Assembly (NCBI GenBank): GCA_041656175.1
Contig: JBBAEA010000175.1
Location: 1 to 6,107, forward strand
Origin: JBBAEA01 sp041656175
GTDB lineage: Bacteria; Myxococcota_A; Bradymonadia; UBA4248
Reading direction: 5' to 3'
DNA length: 6,107 bases
The notes under the pieces are model-generated. The model ran no database searches. It was not told the DNA's origin and saw only the letters and a list, made by a program, of their open reading frames with translations. The translations under genes were made by a program, and so were the position numbers. This document shows, piece by piece, positions 1-5,770 of this stretch; positions within the stretch are counted from its first letter, which is position 1, and each line of letters begins with the position of its first letter.

Positions 1-60
1 ATAAAATGACATTTTATTCGAAAAGTGCTTAAAAGAGTGCTTTCTTTTTTGGAGGGGGGT

Positions 61-110
61 GCGGGGGGAACCTTTTTTCTTTTGCAAAAAGAAAAAAGGT
101 TCCCCCCCGC
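61..110. repeat. Long perfect hairpin, 21-bp stem
   Basis: Positions 63-83 pair without mismatch with 87-107, leaving a 3-base loop at 84-86. The stem runs from a G6/C6 end through AACC/GGTT to a T-rich/A-rich tip. One bulged C at 108 allows two further pairs (61-62 with 109-110). It lies about 260 bases beyond the stop of the YIP1-like gene. Read on either strand, the stem is followed by G/C-rich sequence and not by a T run, so it is not a standard intrinsic terminator. It could be an interspersed palindromic repeat or a structure that protects mRNA 3' ends. Confidence 0.8.
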
Positions 111-218
111 GCAAAGCTCTCTCCTGTTTTATAGAACTGTAGAGTTTCATCCGCTAGACGGCATTGCATTGTTCAGGCCAAGCTTAGAAAGTCTCAGAAC
201 AAACGCTGCGGGGGCGTT

Positions 219-300
219 ACGGGGGCCTGAGCCCCCGTTGGGGGGGTAGCGGCAAACCCGCGCACAGCGCGGGGTTGACGCGTAGGGGGGCGCTCCCCCC
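219..300. repeat. Cluster of three G/C-rich hairpins
   Basis: Three short stem-loops stand in a row. The first pairs 219-226 with 231-238 around the loop CTGA. The second pairs CCCGCGC (257-263) with GCGCGGG (267-273) around the loop ACA, with a bulged G before an extra AA/TT. The third pairs G6 (285-290) with C6 (295-300) around CGCT. Further G runs at 210-214 and 240-246 could pair alternatively. The composition is unlike that of the neighbouring genes, and the arrangement resembles REP/BIME-type intergenic elements. Membership in a family cannot be shown from a single copy. Confidence 0.65.
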
Positions 301-373
301 ACCAAAGCATCCGTTTTGAAATTATCGAATGACGGGCTTTGCGCATGCCGTATGGGCAGGTTTTGGCAAAAAA

Positions 374-1144
374 TTAAAAAATAAAGACTAAAACGAGGCA
401 GGCGGGGAGCAGGCTGAGCAGGCTTTGGTGCCAGGTAAAGCCGTGAGCGCTGCGCAGGGCGATGCTGATGAAGGAGAGGCTGAGGCCGAGGGCGATGTAG
501 GTGAAAACGGGGATGGGGATTGCGGCGAGTAGGAGGGGGAAGGTGGAGAAGTGAACGATGTTTGCGGCGCTTGTGAAGCGGAGTTGGGTGCGAGTGCCAA
601 AGATGCGAGCGGAATATTGGATGATGAGGTCGGCGCAAATGATGACAACGGCGGATTGTATGAGGCCGGATAGGGCGATGGAGATGAGTTTTGCGGCTAG
701 GGGAAGGCTGGTGTAGGGGGCGTGGTCGACTGCGATTTGGTGCGCGCTGATGGCGAAGGTGGGGAGTAGGCAGAGTAGGGCGAATATGAAGCTGACGCCG
801 AAACGGACGTCGTCGACGCGTTTGAAAAAAAGTTGTGGGGCGCTGAGTAGGTCGAGGGCGGCGCGCGGGAGGTCGCTGATGCGCTGGGGGATGCGCTCTT
901 TGACGGCGAGTTCTTTGAGCTTTTTTTGCAACGCAAACTGTTGCATTTCGCTTTCGTAGAGGGCGTGGATGCGGCGCTCTTCGCTGCTACATTCGAGACA
1001 CATTTGCTCGGAGCCGACGCGCAGGGCGCAGCTTTCGCACATCAGTTTGGCGCATGAAGCACAACTACTCCAAGCATAGCGCATCTTGTGGTTTGTGCAA
1101 TAATATGGCCATTTTCCATCGATTTCTTCGGCAAAGTTCGTCAC
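374..1144 (-). CDS. B-box zinc-finger / YIP1-like membrane protein
   Basis: This is a 256-residue protein with two parts. Residues 16-52 hold four metal-ligand pairs, C16/H19, C28/C31, C36/C39 and C49/C52, a B-box-like pattern able to bind two zinc ions. A charged helical linker follows at about 53-110. The rest has roughly five hydrophobic stretches (about 115-134, 150-176, 193-209, 212-230 and 240-256), as in YIP1-like integral membrane proteins. There is no signal peptide, so the zinc domain probably faces the cytoplasm. The start is GTG, and its GTGA overlaps the ffh stop TGA. The AAGGG at 1151-1155 is a good ribosome site six bases upstream. Translation is therefore probably coupled to ffh. 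Eukaryotic YIP1 proteins act in membrane traffic, but the bacterial role is unknown. Many codons end in C (GCC, CTC, ACC, ATC), more than in the upstream genes. The YIP1 assignment rests on architecture and is less certain than the zinc domain. Confidence 0.85.
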   Translation of the reverse strand: MTNFAEEIDGKWPYYCTNHKMRYAWSSCASCAKLMCESCALRVGSEQMCLECSSEERRIHALYESEMQQFALQKKLKELAVKERIPQRISDLPRAALDLLSAPQLFFKRVDDVRFGVSFIFALLCLLPTFAISAHQIAVDHAPYTSLPLAAKLISIALSGLIQSAVVIICADLIIQYSARIFGTRTQLRFTSAANIVHFSTFPLLLAAIPIPVFTYIALGLSLSFISIALRSAHGFTWHQSLLSLLPACLVLVFIF

Positions 1145-2736
1145 TTTCTTCCCTTTTTGCGGGCATCTCTCGCAAGTTTACGTTTTTTCTTCGTTTCCTT
1201 AGGCGAGGCGCTTGCCTTGGGCATTTGGCCTTTAAAGCCGGGTGGTGTGTAACCTCGGGGGAGTCCAGGCGGAAGCATTTGTTGCTGGGGGGGCATCATG
1301 CTTTCTGCAGCAGAGCCCATCATTGAACCAAAAATTTCGTTCATGTCCATTGAGCCCATCTGTCGCATCGCGTTGATTTGACCAAGCCCAGGGATTTTGG
1401 ACAACCAACCTGGGTTGTTGCCAAGGCGAGACATCATGTCACGCATAGCGGTAAAGCGCTGCATAAGTTCGACGACCTCTTTGACCTGGCGCCCAGAGCC
1501 TTTGGCCACGCGGGATTGTCGGCTTCGCGCAAACATGAGATCGGGGTTTCTGCGCTCCTTTTCGGTCATCGATTGTATCATCGCTTTGATTTTAGTGATT
1601 TCGTAATCATCGATGTTGACTTTGTCGGAAAGACCCGAAAAGAAGGGCATGCGTTCCATTAAACCGCGCAGAGAGCCCATTTTCTGGATCATATTGAGCT
1701 GCTCCAAAAAGTGATGGAAGTTAAAGTTTCCGCTCAACATATCCATGGCACTTTGCTGCGCTTGCTTCTCATCGACCACGCGCTCAAAGTCCATCATAAT
1801 ATCGACGATATCGCCAAACCCTAGGATTCTGCTACTCAAGCCGTCTGGTCTAAATATTTTTAGCTTATCGATCTGCTCGCCTTCGCCCATAAATCGAATG
1901 GGTTTTCCTGTCACTTCTTTGATCGACAAAGCCGCGCCACCGCGGGCATCGCCGTCGAGCTTTGTCATGATAAAGCCGTGTATGTCGAGTTTCTCGTTAA
2001 ACTGCACCGCGGTGTTAACAGCATCGCGCCCAATCATGGCGTCACAAACGAGAAGGATGTTCTCGGGCTTAGCCTCTTCAACGATTTCCTCAAGCTCGCT
2101 CATCAAAACGTCGTCGACAGCGAGGCGACCCGCGGTGTCAAATAAGACGAAATCGCAGGCTTGTTTTCGAGCATACTCCACCGCTTCACTACAAATATCG
2201 ACGGGGTCAGCGTTCTCTCGCCAGAATACGGGCACTCCAATGCTTTGGCCTAAAACTTGTAGCTGTTTAATGGCCGCGGGGCGGTATACGTCTCCTGCCA
2301 CTAAGAGCGGTTTTGCTTTATATTCTTGCATTAGCCAGTAGGCGAGTTTTGCTGCGGTCGTCGTTTTTCCGCTTCCTTGCAGTCCGACGAGCATGATTTT
2401 TGTGGGTGCTTTTGCTCCCATTTTGATGGGCTCTTCGTCCACAGGTCCCATCAAAGCTTCGAGTTCTTCTTGGCATATTTTGATAAAATGCTGCCCCGGC
2501 GTTACCTTGTGGACACGCCCCTCGGTATCTTTAATAGATACGCGAACTGTTTCGCCAAGCGCTCGCTCTTTAACGCTGTTGAGAAAGCGCTTTACTACGT
2601 GGTAGTTGACATCGGCTTCTAACAAACTAGAGCGAATATCGCGCAAAGCTTCATTGATATTTTCTTCGTTGAGTTCACGGATTCCACGCATACGATGTGA
2701 AATTTCGCGAAAACCTTTTGATAATGTTTCAAACAT
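1141..2736 (-). CDS. ffh: Signal recognition particle GTPase Ffh
   Basis: Ffh (SRP54) binds the SRP RNA and signal sequences of nascent membrane proteins, and docks with FtsY in a GTP-dependent cycle at the inner membrane. All landmarks are present in the 531 residues: a helical N domain (about 1-95); the G domain with P-loop GLQGSGKTTT (118-127), DVYRPAA (149-155), DTAGR (200-204), TKLDGDARGG (258-267) and GEGE (284-287); and a methionine-rich M domain from about 325, with the RNA-binding motif SRQSRVAKGSGR (405-416). The ATG at 2736 is preceded by AGGAA six bases upstream, and MFETLSKGFR is a typical start. The protein is longer than the roughly 450 residues of E. coli Ffh because of a tail after about residue 460: Met-rich, then Pro/Gln-rich, then strongly basic (515-531). 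It is the first gene of a two-gene unit with the YIP1-like gene. Confidence 0.98.
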   Translation of the reverse strand: MFETLSKGFREISHRMRGIRELNEENINEALRDIRSSLLEADVNYHVVKRFLNSVKERALGETVRVSIKDTEGRVHKVTPGQHFIKICQEELEALMGPVDEEPIKMGAKAPTKIMLVGLQGSGKTTTAAKLAYWLMQEYKAKPLLVAGDVYRPAAIKQLQVLGQSIGVPVFWRENADPVDICSEAVEYARKQACDFVLFDTAGRLAVDDVLMSELEEIVEEAKPENILLVCDAMIGRDAVNTAVQFNEKLDIHGFIMTKLDGDARGGAALSIKEVTGKPIRFMGEGEQIDKLKIFRPDGLSSRILGFGDIVDIMMDFERVVDEKQAQQSAMDMLSGNFNFHHFLEQLNMIQKMGSLRGLMERMPFFSGLSDKVNIDDYEITKIKAMIQSMTEKERRNPDLMFARSRQSRVAKGSGRQVKEVVELMQRFTAMRDMMSRLGNNPGWLSKIPGLGQINAMRQMGSMDMNEIFGSMMGSAAESMMPPQQQMLPPGLPRGYTPPGFKGQMPKASASPKETKKKRKLARDARKKGRK

Positions 2737-2742
2737 TCTGGG

Positions 2743-2747
2743 TTCCT
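2743..2747 (-). promoter_or_regulatory. Ribosome binding site of ffh
   Basis: Read on the minus strand this is AGGAA, six bases before the ATG at 2736. It supports that start for ffh. Confidence 0.75.
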
Positions 2748-2785
2748 ATATATTTTGTTTTCTCTGTTGCGAGATGAAGAATGAA

Positions 2786-2851
2786 ATTTCAAATAATAAA
2801 TATTTCAAAATGAGACAAAGCTTATGGCATGCTAGCGCATAGGATGTCTCA
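2786..2851 (-). promoter_or_regulatory. Stem-loop and AT-rich repeat upstream of ffh
   Basis: TGAGACA (2811-2817) pairs perfectly with TGTCTCA (2845-2851). An inner helix of CTATG-like bases is possible, around a loop near GCATGCTAG. Just downstream in the direction of ffh transcription, TTTGAAAT occurs twice (complement of 2802-2809 and 2786-2793), 16 bases apart, in a very AT-rich stretch. This is a reasonable place for the ffh promoter, operator or leader structure. No convincing -35/-10 pair could be assigned; the best fit, TTGTCT (2818-2813) with TATTTG (2795-2790), is poor at the second hexamer. Confidence 0.35.
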
Positions 2852-2892
2852 AATCATACCCATACGAACGATTTCGCAAGTCTTAGACTAAA

Positions 2893-2942
2893 GTCCGCCT
2901 TCCCTAAAGCAACGTAGAAACGCCAAAGGAAATAGGGCGGAC
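2893..2942 (-). other. Bulged stem-loop after murE, possible terminator
   Basis: GTCCGCC (2893-2899) pairs with GGCGGAC (2936-2942). The helix continues as TTCC (2900-2903) with GGAA (2928-2931) across a four-base bulge, closing a 24-base loop. It begins 43 bases after the murE stop. On the minus strand the stem is followed by TTTAGTCT, a weak T-rich stretch. It might end the murE transcript before the ffh unit. The large loop, bulge and poor T run make this uncertain; a palindromic repeat or a small structured RNA would look similar. Confidence 0.4.
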
Positions 2943-2984
2943 ACTAGATATATGCACATGAACAATGTTGCAAAGCTTAAAAAT

Positions 2985-4532
2985 TTAGATGATGCCGAGA
3001 GGGGGGGGTGAACTTTCATCTTCCATAAACATCAATACCGTTTCTCGATCATCGCAGTATATCTTTTCATCTCCAATAATTTGGTATTCCTCATGTCCTT
3101 TACCAGCAATTAAGACGCAATCTTCTGTCTTCGCTAAACTCAAGGCGTAGTGGATGGCTTCTTTTCGACTGATCAGAATGTGTTTCTTCGCATTGCTATC
3201 CGCGGCGAAACCAGATTCAATATCGGCGATGATTTTCATGGGGTCTTCGTTGCGTGGATTGTCGCTGGTAATGATTGCGTAATCGACGAGTTTAGAAGCA
3301 ATTCTTCCCATGCGAGGTCGCTTGGAAGCATCGCGGTCGCCACCCGCACCGAATACAAGCCAAAGCTTACCCTTGTAAGTGGGAATTTCGCGGATAGCTA
3401 GAATCGCCTTCTCAAGCGCCTCTGGTGTATGGGCAAAGTCAATATATACCTTAGGATAAGCTTTTTGCTCGATTAATTCCAAGCGACCCGGCGTCGCCGC
3501 AACATGCTCCAGTGCCCTAAACAGCGGGATAAGTCTAAAACCGAGCGCAATCAGTGCAAGTGCAGCGGCGAGTGCGTTGGGTATGTTGAATTTTCCAGCA
3601 TGTCGCCATATCAACGGAAAGGGGTCTCTTCGAAAGTCGGCAAGCCCGACCCATCCAGTTTTATCCCAAGAAACGTCTACGGCTCGCAGATCCGTAGTAC
3701 GCGGTGAAAATTCATCGCCAAAGCTCATGCATAGCCCGCCCCAATCAGCCTCTTTAAGCGCTTCTTTGACCATGCGCGTTACTTGGGGATCATTAGCGTT
3801 GTAAATCGCACATGGTTTTTTCCCGGCTCGAAAAGATGCTGGCAAGTACTGCGTGAAAAGCTTTTTTTTGGCCAGTGCGTAGTCCGCCATGTTTTTGTGG
3901 AAGTCTAAGTGATCCTGACCTAGGTTGGTCCAAATGGCAACATCAAAATGAAGCCCCCAAACGCGATCGAGCGCCAAGCCGTGGCTAGAGACCTCCATCA
4001 CGACGAAATCGACGGTGTTGATCATAGCGGTTAGCAAATCGTAGAGCTGGAGGATTCCTGGTGTCGTGTTGACGCTCTTTTCGCTAAAGCCAGGATATCG
4101 GTGCGAAATGGTACCTATAACGCCGACTCTGTAGCCGAGGAGTTTGAGCAAACTCTCGATGATGTGGCAACAGGTCGTTTTGCCATTAGTTCCTGTGACG
4201 GCAATGATCTTGTGCTGCGTACTCGGATTGCCGTAAAACGCTTGCGCGAGTTCCTTGAGGCGCGTATGCGGATCTTTAAGGTGTATGACCGGAACTTGAA
4301 CCTCAAGCGTCCACTTCGGATCACAGATGATCGCCGAAGCCTTCTTCTCGATCGCCTCAGCCACGAGCGCTTGTACCCGCTCCTCAGACAAGGCACTAGC
4401 GCCTTCGCGTACTAAGAACGCTTCTCCGCCAAAGAGTCGCTGCGTATTGTCACTAATACGACAACAGTTCTCCGGAAAAGAGCCCGTGATCTCTGCGCCA
4501 AGAGCGCGCAACTTCTTCTCTATAGTGTCCAT
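2985..4532 (-). CDS. murE: UDP-MurNAc-tripeptide ligase MurE (meso-DAP adding)
   Basis: MurE joins meso-diaminopimelate to UDP-MurNAc-L-Ala-D-Glu in the cytoplasm, using ATP, at the third amino-acid step of peptidoglycan precursor synthesis. In the 515 residues the ATP loop VTGTNGKTT is at 112-120, NTTP at 155-158, EVSSHGL at 180-186 and TNLGQDHLDFH at 202-212. The probable carbamoylated lysine is K222 in YALAK, the Mur-ligase HAGKFNIPN at 311-319, ATPGRLE at 346-352, DFAHTP at 365-370, GAGGDRD at 395-401 and GKGHE at 477-481. DNPRNEDP (424-431) is the signature for meso-DAP instead of lysine. The N-terminal UDP-binding domain (1-100) is divergent: the usual DSR motif region reads ISDNTQ. The ATG at 4532 has GAGG seven bases upstream and lies two bases after the preceding stop, implying an operon. 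A run of eight C (complement of 3001-3008) encodes part of the SSPPP tail. Confidence 0.97.
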   Translation of the reverse strand: MDTIEKKLRALGAEITGSFPENCCRISDNTQRLFGGEAFLVREGASALSEERVQALVAEAIEKKASAIICDPKWTLEVQVPVIHLKDPHTRLKELAQAFYGNPSTQHKIIAVTGTNGKTTCCHIIESLLKLLGYRVGVIGTISHRYPGFSEKSVNTTPGILQLYDLLTAMINTVDFVVMEVSSHGLALDRVWGLHFDVAIWTNLGQDHLDFHKNMADYALAKKKLFTQYLPASFRAGKKPCAIYNANDPQVTRMVKEALKEADWGGLCMSFGDEFSPRTTDLRAVDVSWDKTGWVGLADFRRDPFPLIWRHAGKFNIPNALAAALALIALGFRLIPLFRALEHVAATPGRLELIEQKAYPKVYIDFAHTPEALEKAILAIREIPTYKGKLWLVFGAGGDRDASKRPRMGRIASKLVDYAIITSDNPRNEDPMKIIADIESGFAADSNAKKHILISRKEAIHYALSLAKTEDCVLIAGKGHEEYQIIGDEKIYCDDRETVLMFMEDESSPPPLGII

Positions 4533-4534
4533 GC

Positions 4535-5281
4535 TTAAGCCTCGCGTCTTCCCATGCTGCTGCTTTCCTTGTTCTGCTCAAGCCAGCGCTCGCGTTGATC
4601 TTTCTGAACTTCGATCTCCTCAGCGCGCTCGAACAATTTGGAAAACAACTTCGGTGATATGAGCCCCAGCTTCATCTCGTCGCGCGTCGCGTCGTAGGCG
4701 CGGTTAAACAAGGCGAGACATTGTTGGTGCATTCGTTCGACGGTTTTGAGATGTACCGCGCCAGCATCACCGACGGCAGCCAGAAAACCGAGTTTTTCGT
4801 CGTGAATCTCTAAATAATGATGCACTAAGTTAAATAAAGTTTTTCCCTCGGGTATGGTGATGCAGCGCATAAACTCCGCATAGCGGTGTAGCATACGCTC
4901 GCGCTCATCCTTCCCGCTTAAGTCCGATGTGTACTTGCGCACCTTTATGCGCTCATCATCGGGGACAAAAATATTGCGAATTTCTTTAAACGTGCGATAC
5001 GCCTCAGGCTTGGTATCGTAAAGTATGGTGATGTAGCCCTCAAGTAGGCACTGTATGCTAAAGCAATGCCAGGACTCGCGAGTGCAAATTTCTTCGTATT
5101 TTTGCAGACTCTCGAAGGAGATTTCGTTAAACTGCGCATTCATCAGCGCGAGATTCTCCCATAGACGCGGTGTGTACATCCGCCAGACACAACTCTCCGC
5201 AGCTGCCTCCTCGTCGTAGCGGCAATAGCTCTGCATCACGTTTACGAGATCGACAAAGCCCAAGTGCCTATAATGTGCCAT
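4535..5281 (-). CDS. Conserved-looking soluble protein of unknown function
   Basis: I do not recognise this protein. From the ATG at 5281 it has 248 residues, is rich in Glu, Lys, Arg and aromatic residues and is predicted by eye to be mostly helical. It has no signal peptide or membrane segment, so it should be cytoplasmic. Seven cysteines (C20, C31, C66, C73, C78, C140, C188) are scattered and do not form a clear metal site. The C-terminal part (about 179-236) is charged and could form a coiled coil. This start was chosen because GGTGA (complement of 5290-5294) lies eight bases upstream. An in-frame ATG at 5308 would add nine residues (MRIRAVKML) but has only a weak purine-rich site. The gene overlaps the preceding small gene and ends two bases before murE, so a link to wall synthesis is possible. 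That link rests on position alone. Confidence 0.8.
   Translation of the reverse strand: MAHYRHLGFVDLVNVMQSYCRYDEEAAAESCVWRMYTPRLWENLALMNAQFNEISFESLQKYEEICTRESWHCFSIQCLLEGYITILYDTKPEAYRTFKEIRNIFVPDDERIKVRKYTSDLSGKDERERMLHRYAEFMRCITIPEGKTLFNLVHHYLEIHDEKLGFLAAVGDAGAVHLKTVERMHQQCLALFNRAYDATRDEMKLGLISPKLFSKLFERAEEIEVQKDQRERWLEQNKESSSMGRREA
4540..4543 (-). promoter_or_regulatory. Ribosome binding site of murE
   Basis: Read on the minus strand this is GAGG, seven bases before the murE ATG. It lies inside the last codons of the preceding gene, consistent with coupled translation. Confidence 0.65.
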
Positions 5282-5483
5282 CAACATCTTCACCGCGCGT
5301 ATCCTCATCCAACGCTTCTTTGCGTTCTAAAAGGTCTAAGTCATTTGGATTCAGCGCGAGTGCGACATCAAGCAAATCCTGCGATAGATTCTCGATAATC
5401 ACTTTACCGTCGCGAATCACAATGCGACTATCCTCCGACAGTATAGCATCTTTTGTTGCTTTATGGATAGGGGGATCACTCAT
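5268..5483 (-). CDS. Small acidic protein of unknown function
   Basis: From the ATG at 5483 this encodes 71 residues. The middle, IVIRDGKVIIENLSQDLLDVALALNP (about 21-46, seen as two strands then a helix), looks like a genuine folded segment. The C terminus (about 51-69) is strongly acidic (EALDEDTRGEDVDG). There is no membrane segment or signal peptide. It ends inside the start of the 248-residue gene (14-base overlap, or 41 if that gene starts at 5308), which suggests coupled translation. No clear ribosome site precedes the ATG, and a TTG at 5495 is an alternative start. It could instead be the N-terminal part of the next gene separated by a frameshift, but a clean stop and a separate ribosome site argue against that. 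It is probably the first gene of the murE unit. Confidence 0.6.
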   Translation of the reverse strand: MSDPPIHKATKDAILSEDSRIVIRDGKVIIENLSQDLLDVALALNPNDLDLLERKEALDEDTRGEDVDGTL

Positions 5484-5764
5484 GATAAAAACCAAAAAGT
5501 ATTCTCAATTCAATTCCCGCAAACGGGCTGCTATGCATACTCTGAGCCACTCATGCTGAACTTTTTCGTAAACTACCATAAGTTTTTTGGAGTTTTGCGA
5601 AGTTTTCCATGACAAACACTAAGAAATTAAAACCATTGCGGGACATTCCGCAATATACAAACATTTTATTGTGCATTGCATCGTAATGCAAGGAATTTGT
5701 ACGTTTTTGACTTATCCAACAGGCTGCTTGGTGGGGGGCTAAAAGCCCCCCACCCCCACAAAAC
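5484..5764. other. Non-coding region upstream of the murE unit
   Basis: No gene is supported here. It should contain the promoter of the murE unit, but I could not assign convincing -35 and -10 boxes. Small hairpins are visible: CCCG/CGGG around CAAA (5516-5527), ATTGCGG/CCGCAAT around six bases (5635-5654), TTGCAT/ATGCAA around CGTA (5676-5691), and the strong G/C hairpin at 5731-5753. A 24-codon frame on the minus strand (5505-5579) is discussed under findings but is not called as a gene. Confidence 0.6.
5731..5753. repeat. G6/C6 hairpin, 10-bp stem
   Basis: GTGGGGGGCT (5731-5740) pairs perfectly with AGCCCCCCAC (5744-5753) around the loop AAA. It sits just before the repeat array at the window end. 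It resembles in style the G6/C6 stems at 63-107 and 285-300. On the plus strand no T run follows, so it is not a typical terminator. Confidence 0.7.
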
Positions 5765-5770
5765 AAATTA

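Larger units (their letters stand above)
1..373. other. Non-coding region downstream of the YIP1-like gene
   Basis: No convincing gene lies in these 373 bases. The reading frames that cross it run through long G or C tracts and hairpins and translate to low-complexity peptides. It starts with a perfect inverted repeat at the window edge (ATAAAATG, one base, CATTTTAT, positions 1-17). It then holds a long hairpin (61-110) and a cluster of G/C-rich hairpins (219-300), listed separately. Positions 111-218 and 301-373 show nothing I recognise. The last gene of the ffh unit ends at 374, and no classic stem plus T-run terminator follows it. Confidence 0.7.

Noticed and set aside
63..107. Intrinsic terminator of the ffh unit
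   Set aside because: The stem is strong but is followed by G/C-rich sequence on both strands and lies about 260 bases from the last stop.
25..249. Open frame of 74 codons on the plus strand
   Set aside because: It is built from the long hairpin and G/C-rich tracts; no sign of selection for protein.
147..638. Open frame of 163 codons on the minus strand
   Set aside because: It overlaps the YIP1-like gene in another frame, is dominated by His/Pro/Arg, and runs into the hairpin cluster; the zinc-finger protein explains the region.
1745..2341. Open frame of 198 codons on the plus strand
   Set aside because: It lies wholly inside ffh on the opposite strand, is very Ser-rich and has no domain; it is a by-product of ffh codon choice.
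2737..2984. SRP RNA gene next to ffh
   Set aside because: The conserved SRP RNA tip (the GGAAGCAGCC-type core with its tetraloop) is not present on either strand.
4101..4415. Open frames on both strands inside the murE 5' half
   Set aside because: They overlap the intact, motif-complete murE and encode unstructured Arg/Ser-rich peptides.
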